A DNA stretch of 64,000 bases, from the NCBI GenBank assembly GCA_021029095.1, contig JAJOHG010000121.1, positions 21,379 to 85,378 of the forward strand, in the 5' to 3' direction. This DNA comes from Phellopilus nigrolimitatus (lineage: Eukaryota; Basidiomycota; Agaricomycetes; Hymenochaetales; Hymenochaetaceae). The notes beneath the pieces were generated by a model that saw nothing but the letters and a program-made list of their open reading frames with translations, was not told where the DNA came from and did not search any database. Shown here one piece after another: positions 21,976 through 31,928 of the stretch. Both the position numbers and the translations under genes were made by a program. Within the stretch, counting starts at the first letter, position 1. Each line of letters begins with the position of its first letter.

Positions 21976-22864
21976 ATGAACTGCGCGGGGCCAGCGCATA
22001 CCAGCTCGGAAACTCCATTGGCGTGCTGCGCCAGTACCGCGTGCTCGTGCACGAGCTGAACAGGCTCGACGTGCTTGCGGACCTCTCGCACGTGTCCGAC
22101 GCGACCGCCGCGCAGGCGCTCGCCATCGCGCATGCGAACGGCGCGCCCGTGTTATGGAGCCACTCCTCCGCGCGCGCCATTCACAGCATGTCGCGCAACG
22201 TGCCCGACGCGCTCCTCAAGCAGCTCGGCGCGCCGGAGAAGTACCACACCGGGCGCGACGGGAAGGGCCGGAACAGGACCGACGGCGTCGTGATGGTCAA
22301 CTTCGCCCCGTTCTTCGTCGCGCCCGACGGCGAGGCGACTCTCGAGCGCGTTGCGGACCACGTAGAGCACATTGGGAAGGTAGCGGGCAAGGAGCAGTGG
22401 GTGTTTTTGTCTCTCACTGCTTTGTTGGTATCAGGCTGACCTGATGTGGACAGCGTCGGCTTGGGCAGCGACTTCGACGGCATCGGCAGCGTGCCCGAGG
22501 GCCTCGAGGACGTCTCCAAGTACCCCGCGCTCGTGCGTCCCGTCTACCTCTTTTCGGCACTCGCATCCCTTACTGATCTCTTACTGGTTTGTGCACACAG
22601 ATCGCGGAGCTCCACGCGCGCGGCTGGTCGCGCCGCGAACTTGCGGGGCTCGCGGGCGGGAACCTCCTGCGTGTCTTCGAGGGCGCGGAGCGCGCTGCGC
22701 ATGTGATGCAGCGTGCCGGTGCGCGCCCTGCGATGGATCTATGGGAAGCGGCCGGACTTACCGGTGTACAGGGAGGATCTGTAGGTGGTTTTTGTTTGAT
22801 GTGTTGCCTGAGTTGGAGCGTGGTTTGCTGTAAATTAAAGTGTGATCTAGGTGATTATACATAG
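21976..22864 (+). pseudogene. peptidase M19 dipeptidase relic, truncated copy
   Basis: Copy of exons 7-10 of the gene at 29127-31377. It begins in exon 7 (Y-Q-L-G-N-S-I-G-V-L-R-Q-Y-R) and jumps straight to V-L-V-H-E-L-N-R-L, so about 45 residues and one intron are deleted. The N-terminal half with the first metal ligands is missing. From about 22440 onward it is identical to the other copy where compared. Confidence 0.85.
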
Positions 22865-23469
22865 TATCTTTCTCTTGCTGGTCATCTTGCGGACATTTAT
22901 CCATTTTTGTAGGTCGTAAAAGCTTGAGCAGCCTAGAAAATACAAAATGTGAATAGGAATTTCAAATCAAAAAATACTCGCTGCATTAGGGCAGATAACG
23001 AAGTTGACGTCTCATGTAGACAGAAAAGAAAGAAGCATCAAGATATGATAAACAGACGCGCGGATGAACAGGCCTGTTGTACAAAGAACGCGGGCTGTGC
23101 GCGCTGGGTGCGGAGTCCAAGCTCGACACCAAGCCCGCAGTGGCGTGCAGGCTGGGTTGGCGAAGATGTGTGTGAGTCCACTCGTCGCGAGGCTATGTGG
23201 AAAACCACAGGTGGCCATAAAGCAGAGGTGAGGAAGCAAATATTCAGCTTGTCACATGCATGTTCGCGGAAAGCGGCAATTCCGCGTGTCCTCTCTCTGA
23301 ATCCCACTTTATCTTATTTTATGGGGAAACCTCAGCCCATTCGCTGATCATGTATTCTTGGTAGGTAGCAAGGCATAGCTAACATCTACAATGTCTACTA
23401 TTTTCTCCCCCTTTGTCTCCATCATGCTTCAGTTGACATACACGGTCCTGTCTACACCTGCACCAAAAC

Positions 23470-23988
23470 CTAAAGCTCGAGGATAACTTCTGCAGGCTCG
23501 TCAGCGCTGGCACGCTTGATTGCCTCCTCCAACTCTTCCACGCTCACATTGCGCCCAAGAAATGTGTTAACCTTCTTGAGCCATGCTGCATACCACTCCT
23601 CAGACTTTCCAATGTCTTCCATGATGTCGATATTAAAAGACATGATATCCATCCGGTTCACTTCCTTGCATTTTCTGAACTTGATGGCAGAGTGGAAACG
23701 AGCTGTTGTACCAGTGGACAGTATGAATTCATTTGATTCCATGCTTCTAATGGTAGTCTGCCGAGCAGCGAGAGTGTCCGATATGAAAAGAGGATAACAA
23801 GGTTCGCAAGTAGTAATTATTGACATTATTTTGGTTTCTTCTTTCTTGCCCGTGAAGACAAGGTAAACAGAAAAATTGTCGAACTCCTTCAAGGATGACT
23901 TCAAAGTTCATAGACATCGACATATTGGCCGTAAGCACCTATAAAAAAGTGCAGTGTGAACAAAAGAACTCACTTCTTTGAAATGCAT
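23470..23988 (-). CDS. small-protein family member F4 (147 aa), left copy
   Basis: Two exons: 23988-23974 (M-H-F-K-E) and 23898-23470, joined through GTGAGT...TTTGAAG. The usual family intron is present, but here the start codon lies before it; no in-frame ATG follows the acceptor. Motifs: F-S-V-Y-L-V-F-T-G at residue 13, F-H-S-A-I-K-F in the middle, W-Y-A-A-W-L-K-K-V-N-T-F near residue 113, E-V-I-L-E-L at the end. No signal peptide. Identical to F5 in the other arm of IR1 over the translated region. Function unknown. Confidence 0.7.
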
Positions 23989-24059
23989 GGTGTTGTATTT
24001 GTTGTTGTTGTAACTTGTAAGTCTGCGTTCTGATGCTCTGGGATACTCACATTGAGCAG

Positions 24060-24330
24060 GTTTATATAGGGCTGCACAATAACATTGCAAGGAGTCAAGT
24101 TTGCGCTAGGATGACCTTTGTTGCTCCTTGGAGGAATGAAAATGCACCACTTGTGGTAACCATTGCGGATGAGTAGATACTTGGAGCATGTATCCAGGGC
24201 ACTCGTTGTCGTGCCGCCAACAGTTGCTAAATTGCAAGCGCAAAGTAAAGTACAAAAACATCAGTACTAGAGAAGTGCAACCCCGTTACCGGGCTGGATG
24301 GCCTTTCCATCCTCCTTGTGGCGGGAGCAA
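24060..24330 (-). promoter_or_regulatory. shared family promoter module (F4)
   Basis: Read on the minus strand: GGAGGATGGAAAGGCCATCC, CCGGTAACGGGG, GCAACTGTTGGCGGCACG, TTCCTCCAAGGAGCAACA, then CTTGCAATGTTATTG and CCTATATAAACC (TATA near 24062-24070). Confidence 0.75.
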
Positions 24331-24890
24331 AATGCAACAGATGGATAATAACTTTGGATGTTTTGTCGCAAAACAGTAAAAGTGTGCAGATAACTTTGCA
24401 TCCGGAAGAGAAGAAAGGAGATCCACCTGAATGATCATAGCAGATTTGACATTCTGCCTCGCATTGCAGTGCAATGGCGATGCATAGGTTTACATTGTAC
24501 AATGCATAACCCCATTTACTTGTGTACCATTTTCTATACGATATTCAGCCAGGATTTGTTCTCAAGACCCTCAATTTTGATGCAAAGTTGTCGTTAGATT
24601 GTCCATTGGGTTGCATGCCCGGTTTCCAAGGCTCCTGGCTTTGCACAGAGGTGACTCCCTCGAAACCACTGTATTCAATGTTCCATAGAAATTTATAGAA
24701 TTTAGCAAAGGAAAGGGAAAGAGAAGGGTGAGCGATTGCTGTAGTACACTACTTGCGGATACAGAGAAAGACAGGACGGGTATCGGGCTCCGAGGCATGC
24801 GAAAAGGCAAGCTGAGCTGAGAGGTCGACTGTGTCTTCGCGTCCTCTGCTTCTTCCGCTCCGCCTCCCACTCTGTTATTCGTCCGTACTC

Positions 24891-26269
24891 CAATCAAAGA
24901 AGGAAATGAGAAAGCTACGAGCAATACATTGTTCGGCCAACATACTTGAGGACGATTCTCATTTCCCCTGGAAGACAGGATAATATTCAGACGCAATTGC
25001 GGCGGTCTTGTCCCCGATATTGCTTGGTGTGTGCGGTCAAGGCCGCCGGGTGGAATTGTATGCAGGAATGGAGCAGAGGGTTGCCGGGCGAGCGTGGGAT
25101 GCGTGTGTGTGTGTGTGAACGACGGCTGTAAATACTGATTAGTTAGTAAGTATATCATGAAATAACAGAAACAGTCAACTCACCTAATCCGCTCCATTTT
25201 CGCGAGCACGGAGAGCAAGGATGAGGACCCGTTCGCGGCGTGCACGCAATCTGCGCACCAATACCAAGGCTCCCTTGCTCCCGTTCGCCACCACCGTCGA
25301 CAAGCGTATCCTCATCGACATCCCCCATCCCCGCTCTCTCCAATAGCAGATGCGACAAACTGGGTGCGTGAGACTGCACATGCGGGCGAGGAAGTGTGTG
25401 CAAGAAAGAGCCGCGGATGTGCTGATCGCACAGGGAGATAGAGTTGATATAAAACGGTGTCAGCAGGCGCGTTCTGGCTTGCTGCTCTGCTAATTGTGTC
25501 TGCGTGCGGCCGGTTTGATTGTCAACTGAGAGCGCGTCTCGACGCGCCGTCATGAGCGCCGGGCAACTGACGCATGCTAGTTTTGGCCCGCAAAGTGCAC
25601 AGCGAACTGCGAATGTGCAAGCGCATAGTGCAACGAGCAGTACGCGAGGATCTGCACCAGCATGTCAGTAAAAGATGCGAAAGAATAGAAAAGAGGGGCA
25701 TTGTACTGTTGGAATTTCTGCGAACCCTCAAAAACTGTTTCGGGGTAACGGACATATCGGGTAGATTAGTAAGCAAGTAGCATATAGGCTGACGGTCTGT
25801 ATCTTGCAATCTATCGCGTTTGCCCACGGCCCACCACAGCCAACGGGTCAAACGGACTCCACTGTGTGCGACTGCTGGCGACCTCGCCCCTCGTATTTCA
25901 ACATGTACCGCCGCTGGCAGCCGTCTCAGCTATTACAAGTATCGTCCGATGCAATGCTGGCGCCGCGACAAGCCTGCCGCCCAGCGCTCGTACTTGCACT
26001 CCACTGCGATGCGTACAGATCCCTTGCGCTTATGTACGTGCATCATGACCGCTCCTCTCGCCAGCGCACGGTCCCCCGCATCCAATGGTGTGAGCGTGGC
26101 ATGCCGCGCGTGTCCACTGTTTCGTCGAGCCTTCAATGAGCCCTCCATCTCCTCCGGCGCGAAGGGCCAACGCTCGACGCCGGCGGGTGGGAGTAAACTC
26201 AGTAGAGCGTGGCGGGGATCGGTGCTCATTCTACTTCCGCTTTTGGCCTCTGCTTGATGCGCCATATTC
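24891..26269. other. IR1 spacer, first part; dispersed repeat at 25710-25925
   Basis: No gene could be supported. The stretch 25710-25925 (GGAATTTCTGCGAACCCTCA through GCGACCTCGCCCC) is repeated at about 57768-57950 near 85-90% identity by eye. A minus-strand frame at 26235-25933 has protein-like composition but no known motif. Confidence 0.5.
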
Positions 26270-27060
26270 CAAAGCTTCCCTCATACATATCTGACGCGGC
26301 CATTTTCTGGTCGTGGGCTACAACGGTGCGTAAATCATCTATTCTGCAGAATCGAAATACATGTACGGTCCACTTCAGAGCGTGGAGCGTGGATTGCTTA
26401 CGTAGTATGCGAGCGGCGGCGCATCGACGGTGATCGTAAGAAACTCAGTCACCGAGTTGTACATGCTCAGCGTCTGATCGTCCTCTCATTGCGGCTTGAA
26501 ATGTATACAAATTTCACATCGAAATAATTGCACGCTCTCTTAGTAATAATAGCGATATGATTGCCGACGAGCCCAACTCTCATTTCACCGCGTGGGCGTT
26601 TATCGAGTCGTCGCTGCTTATTGGCACAAACGTATGTGCCCGCTACTGCTAGATTTTACACATCACAACGGAAACTGATTATAATTACTCTTGGACCTGC
26701 CGCTGTCCGCCACCAAAGACTCTGACTGGACGTCCTGAAGAATGAGGAAAGCATCGCCATTAACCAGGATCAGGTCGTCGGGACCCGTTCTTCTGGGGAA
26801 TGATTGCGGACTGGACGAGCGACTCGATAGACCCTGCTAGATGCTGGAGCAGACAGGCGCAGAGCGGCACCGTGGTATGCTGGTGCGTTTACTATTAATT
26901 TCTTGGCTATTTATTACTTGAAAGGGCGCTGACGCGGCCTTTTATCATCATAGCTGAAACGCTTAATCAATCCACGGATACAATTTCTCAACCTCAAGGA
27001 GTCTCCATGAATCCGTGCAGGGAAGCAATACTTTGTTGCGCAGGCAGTTTTCTCATGTAG
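26270..27060 (+). pseudogene. alpha-galactosidase (GH27) relic, rearranged
   Basis: Matches exon 2 (GTGGGCTACAACG|GTGCG at about 26311-26325), the exon 14 region (CTTGAAATGTATAC at about 26496), exon 15 (26555-26630), exon 16 (26690-26880) and exon 17 (26954-27040) of the intact genes. Exons 3-13 are missing. Frames are broken. Partly the inverted partner of the relic at 20850-21745. Confidence 0.7.
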
Positions 27061-27654
27061 ACCATTCGCGGAAGACTTGTTCACTCTGGACGAATAACAG
27101 AGTAGGAGGCGGTGCGGAACAAGCAGAGGACACTGAAAAAGAGGATGCTGGCGGAGACACAGTCTACCTCTCAGCTCAGCTTGCCTTTTCGCATGCCTCG
27201 GAGCCCGATACCCGTCCTGTCTTTCTCTGTATCCGCAAGTAGTGTACTACAGCAATCGCTCACCCTTCTCTTTCCCTTTCCTTTGCTAAATTCTATAAAT
27301 TTCTATGGAACATTGAATACAGTGGTTTCGAGGGAGTCACCTCTGTGCAAAGCCAGGAGCCTTGGAAACCGGGCATGCAACCCAATGGACAATCTAACGA
27401 CAACTTTGCATCAAAATTGAGGGTCTTGAGAACAAATCCTGGCTGAATATCGTATAGAAAATGGTACACAAGTAAATGGGGTTATGCATTGTACAATGTA
27501 AACCTATGCATCGCCATTGCACTGCAATGCGAGGCAGAATGTCAAATCTGCTATGATCATTCAGGTGGATCTCCTTTCTTCTCTTCCGGATGCAAAGTTA
27601 TCTGCACACTTTTACTGTTTTGCGACAAAACATCCAAAGTTATTATCCATCTGT

Positions 27655-27935
27655 TGCATTTTGCTCCCGCCACAAGGAGGATGGAAAGGCCATCCAGCCC
27701 GGTAACGGGGTTGCACTTCTCTAGTACTGATGTTTTTGTACTTTACTTTGCGCTTGCAATTTAGCAACTGTTGGCGGCACGACAACGAGTGCCCTGGATA
27801 CATGCTCCAAGTATCTACTCATCCGCAATGGTTACCACAAGTGGTGCATTTTCATTCCTCCAAGGAGCAACAAAGGTCATCCTAGCGCAAACTTGACTCC
27901 TTGCAATGTTATTGTGCAGCCCTATATAAACCTGC
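27655..27935 (+). promoter_or_regulatory. shared family promoter module (F5)
   Basis: Mirror of the F4 module: GGAGGATGG at 27676, GGTAACGGGG at 27701, GCAACTGTTGGCGG at 27764, CCTCCAAGGAGCAACA at 27857, TGCAATGTTATTG at 27902, TATATAAA at about 27922. Confidence 0.75.
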
Positions 27936-28002
27936 TCAATGTGAGTATCCCAGAGCATCAGAACGCAGACTTACAAGTTACAACAACAACAAATACAACA
28001 CC

Positions 28003-28521
28003 ATGCATTTCAAAGAAGTGAGTTCTTTTGTTCACACTGCACTTTTTTATAGGTGCTTACGGCCAATATGTCGATGTCTATGAACTTTGAAGTCATCCTT
28101 GAAGGAGTTCGACAATTTTTCTGTTTACCTTGTCTTCACGGGCAAGAAAGAAGAAACCAAAATAATGTCAATAATTACTACTTGCGAACCTTGTTATCCT
28201 CTTTTCATATCGGACACTCTCGCTGCTCGGCAGACTACCATTAGAAGCATGGAATCAAATGAATTCATACTGTCCACTGGTACAACAGCTCGTTTCCACT
28301 CTGCCATCAAGTTCAGAAAATGCAAGGAAGTGAACCGGATGGATATCATGTCTTTTAATATCGACATCATGGAAGACATTGGAAAGTCTGAGGAGTGGTA
28401 TGCAGCATGGCTCAAGAAGGTTAACACATTTCTTGGGCGCAATGTGAGCGTGGAAGAGTTGGAGGAGGCAATCAAGCGTGCCAGCGCTGACGAGCCTGCA
28501 GAAGTTATCCTCGAGCTTTAG
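28003..28521 (+). CDS. small-protein family member F5 (147 aa), right copy
   Basis: Exons 28003-28017 and 28093-28521; intron GTGAGTTC...TTTGAAG. The translated product is the same as F4. The first exon codes only five residues and is preceded by a CAAC-rich leader (ACAACAACAAC). Motifs as in F4. Because both arms are identical here, either copy could be the source. Unknown function. Confidence 0.7.
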
Positions 28522-29126
28522 GTTTTGGTGCAGGTGTAGACAGGACCGTGTATGTCAACTGAAGCATGATGGAGACAAAGGGGGAGAAAATAGTAGACAT
28601 TGTAGATGTTAGCTATGCCTTGCTACCTACCAAGAATACATGATCAGCGAATGGGCTGAGGTTTCCCCATAAAATAAGATAAAGTGGGATTCAGAGAGAG
28701 GACACGCGGAATTGCCGCTTTCCGCGAACATGCATGTGACAAGCTGAATATTTGCTTCCTCACCTCTGCTTTATGGCCACCTGTGGTTTTCCACATAGCC
28801 TCGCGACGAGTGGACTCACACACATCTTCGCCAACCCAGCCTGCACGCCACTGCGGGCTTGGTGTCGAGCTTGGACTCCGCACCCAGCGCGCACAGCCCG
28901 CGTTCTTTGTACAACAGGCCTGTTCATCCGCGCGTCTGTTTATCATATCTTGATGCTTCTTTCTTTTCTGTCTACATGAGACGTCAACTTCGTTATCTGC
29001 CCTAATGCAGCGAGTATTTTTTGATTTGAAATTCCTATTCACATTTTGTATTTTCTAGGCTGCTCAAGCTTTTACGACCTACAAAAATGGATAAATGTCC
29101 GCAAGATGACCAGCAAGAGAAAGATA

Positions 29127-31377
29127 CTATGTATAATCACCTAGATCACACTTTAATTTACAGCAAACCACGCTCCAACTCAGGCAACACATCAAACAAA
29201 AACCACCTACAGATCCTCCCTGTACACCGGTAAGTCCGGCCGCTTCCCATAGATCCATCGCAGGGCGCGCACCGGCACGCTGCATCACATGCGCAGCGCG
29301 CTCCGCGCCCTCGAAGACACGCAGGAGGTTCCCGCCCGCGAGCCCCGCAAGTTCGCGGCGCGACCAGCCGCGCGCGTGGAGCTCCGCGATCTGTGTGCAC
29401 AAACCAGTAAGAGATCAGTAAGGGATGCGAGTGCCGAAAAGAGGTAGACGGGACGCACGAGCGCGGGGTACTTGGAGACGTCCTCGAGGCCCTCGGGCAC
29501 GCTGCCGATGCCGTCGAAGTCGCTGCCCAAGCCGACGCTGTCCACATCAGGTCAGCTTGATATCAACAAAGCAATGAAACACAAAGACACCCACTGCTCC
29601 TTGCCCGCTACCTTCCCAATGTGCTCTACGTGGTCCGCAACGCGCTCGAGAGTCGCCTCGCCGTCGGGCGCGACGAAGAACGGGGCGAAGTTGACCATCA
29701 CGACGCCGTCGGTCCTGTTCCGGCCCTTCCCGTCGCGCCCGGTGTGGTACTTCTCCGGCGTGCCGAGCTGCTTGAGGAGCGCGTCGGGCACGTTGCGCGA
29801 CACGTCATGCACGGCGCGCGCGGAGGAGTGGCTCCACAGCACGGGCGCGCCGTTCGCATGAGATATGGCGAGCGCCTGCGCGGCGGTCGCGTCGGACACG
29901 TGCGAGAGGTCCGCAAGCACGCCGAGCCTGTTCAGCTCGTGCACGAGCACACGGCCTAGGGCGCTGGGAGGGAATCAGAAGTTTGAAATCGGGCAGATGG
30001 AGAGCCGGCACACCTGAGCCCGCCGTGCAACGGTGGCGGCGCCTCGAAAATGCCTCCCGAGTCGGCGAAAGCGTTGTGGCAGCCGTGCGTTAGGGTGAGA
30101 TAGCGCACGCCTAGCGCGTGGTACTGGCGCAGTACGCCGAGCGAATTGCCGAGCTGGTGGGCGCTGGTCACGCGAATCGAATAAAATATTAATATGCAGT
30201 AAGAAAGAAAAGGGGGATGAGAGGAGAAGCCGAGACGCACCCCTCGACGCCGAGCAGACTCGCGATCCTTCCCTCGCGGATGGCCGCGCGGATGTCGGCT
30301 GCGCTCTGTGCGAACTTGAAGGTCTGAATAGATAAATATATTTACTCAATGACGGAAATGAAGACTGCGCGACAAGAAAGGGAGCGTACTCCTGGGTATT
30401 CATCGATCAACAAGCGGGCGACATCGATCTGCTCGAGGGTGTCCCTAAAGTTGTAGTAAGCATCGAGGAAGGGGGAAAGGGGAGCAGAGGGACGCGCACC
30501 GCACGCGATAGGATGGCTTGGTGAAGTCCTTGTTGTCAGGCTTGCACTCAACGAAGACCGACCTATTCAAAATTATAAGCAAACTATTAGCATTCCCGTA
30601 CTAACAGCTAGGAGGAAATACGCACCAGAAGAAGCCGCCGACGCGGCCCTCGCGGAGGCGCGGTATGTCGACGTGCCCCGGCATGCGCTCGCGCAGATCG
30701 AAAGCGGAGATGTTGTTCGCATAGAGTTCGCGCACAAGGATAGGGAGGTCTGTGTGAGTAGGGTTGTTAGCATCTTGACTCGGGTGGAGTGAGCAAAAGG
30801 TCGTCCTCCTCCATCGCTATCACGTGACACTGTTTTCCGTCTAACACCCTCGACCGGACGAAATAAATTATTCTGAAGGGACGACGTTGTAGAGAAGATG
30901 CAGCTCTACAAGTTCGTCTCCTTCGAATAATTCATGTTGCATCGTGGAAGGTGCCAGGCAGTAAACACTGCCGCATAGTGGTGGAGAGTGAACGTCCAAG
31001 CTTCATAATCCACGCACCGATGTGTCCGTCCTAGCCATGCGCATGCCAACGCACATGTAAGCCATCCTGTTCCATAGAGAACAGGACCAGAGGCCACAAG
31101 AAAGACGCACGATAACAGGCGCGCGGGCCAGGATCTCCCGCGCCGCGGCGGCAGGGTCGTCGGGGAGGCCGCCGCCGAGCAGGCCGAGCGTGAGGACGAG
31201 CGCGAGGACGAAGAGCACGACGAGGCCGCACGCGGCGGCCGCGCGGCGCCGCCTGCTCGCGCGCTCCCTCTGCGCGCACTCGGCGTCTTCGGCGGGCCGC
31301 CGCCCGAGGAGCGGGGAGCGCTCGGGCTCGCGGGCGGGCGAGGCGGGGACGATGTACGGGCGCGGTAGGGAGCTCAT
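29127..31377 (-). CDS. membrane-anchored dipeptidase, peptidase family M19 (488 aa as read)
   Basis: Ten exons, all in phase: 31377-31111, 31030-31018, 30749-30626, 30562-30500, 30444-30390, 30323-30241, 30163-30014, 29963-29595, 29537-29459, 29390-29127. A type II membrane anchor lies near residues 43-66 ([16 protein letters not shown]). Zinc-site motifs of family M19: D-G-H-I-D (on a 13-bp micro-exon), G-V-E-G, D-L-S-H-V-S, W-S-H-S-S-A-R; also G-S-D-F-D-G. The family hydrolyses dipeptides with a binuclear zinc centre, typically outside the plasma membrane. The expected ending (P-V-Y-R-E-D-L-stop) exists in another frame at about 29207-29245, so the last about 30 residues as read are doubtful. 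The start is the first ATG giving the anchor. Confidence 0.88.
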
Positions 31378-31928
31378 GCTGTGGTGGAGTGTACTGGGGA
31401 GTAGTGGTAGAAGGAGAGATAGGTTGTGGCGGTCGAGGCTAAGACTGCACGTCGCACATGGACGACGGACACGCACGGTGAAGACGCGAGCCACGCCTTC
31501 TACGCTCCTTTCAGAGCAATTTCAATGTATTTTGGACTTCATCTCGCCAAAATTACTTGACAGACAGCTGCGTGATTTGGAAACCATGTCCTCATCGCGA
31601 TTTTTTCTGTATGGGATTGGCCAGAAACAGCGAGAACTTTCATTTCGTCCGCTTCCCTTTCATTTCACTCTTTGGCTTCACGGTGCCCAGGCCGCAAGTG
31701 ACTGCATATGTGATTTTGCATGCGTGTGCGGGACAGAGACAGGGACAGAAAACAACAACAGAGCGGGAAAATCCTATATAATGAGAGTAGAGAAAAGACC
31801 ACAAAGCAACGGCGAGATAATACAAGTTATGCGACATGCAAGTCTGAGAAAGGCGAGATAGACTCTGAAAGCACCTCGTTCCACTAGTTCGTTTTGGCGC
31901 CACGGCGCCCAAGCCGAGACGCACACGC
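31378..31928. other. intergenic between dipeptidase and fumarate reductase
   Basis: 5' flank of the dipeptidase and 3' flank of the reductase. No gene seen. Confidence 0.5.

Larger units (their letters stand above)
21976..24890. repeat. large inverted repeat IR1, left arm
   Basis: Reverse complement of about 27085-30165. From about 22440 to 24830 I found no mismatch in the parts compared. Outside this core there are substitutions, a deletion in the dipeptidase relic and small indels. Contains a family gene (23470-23988). Confidence 0.9.
27085..30165. repeat. large inverted repeat IR1, right arm
   Basis: Reverse complement of 21976-24890. This arm keeps the undeleted dipeptidase exons and is continuous with the full gene. 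Confidence 0.9.

Noticed and set aside
25933..26235. Minus-strand frame with protein-like composition in the IR1 spacer
   Set aside because: No motif, no exon partner and no conservation signal visible; left as unassigned DNA.
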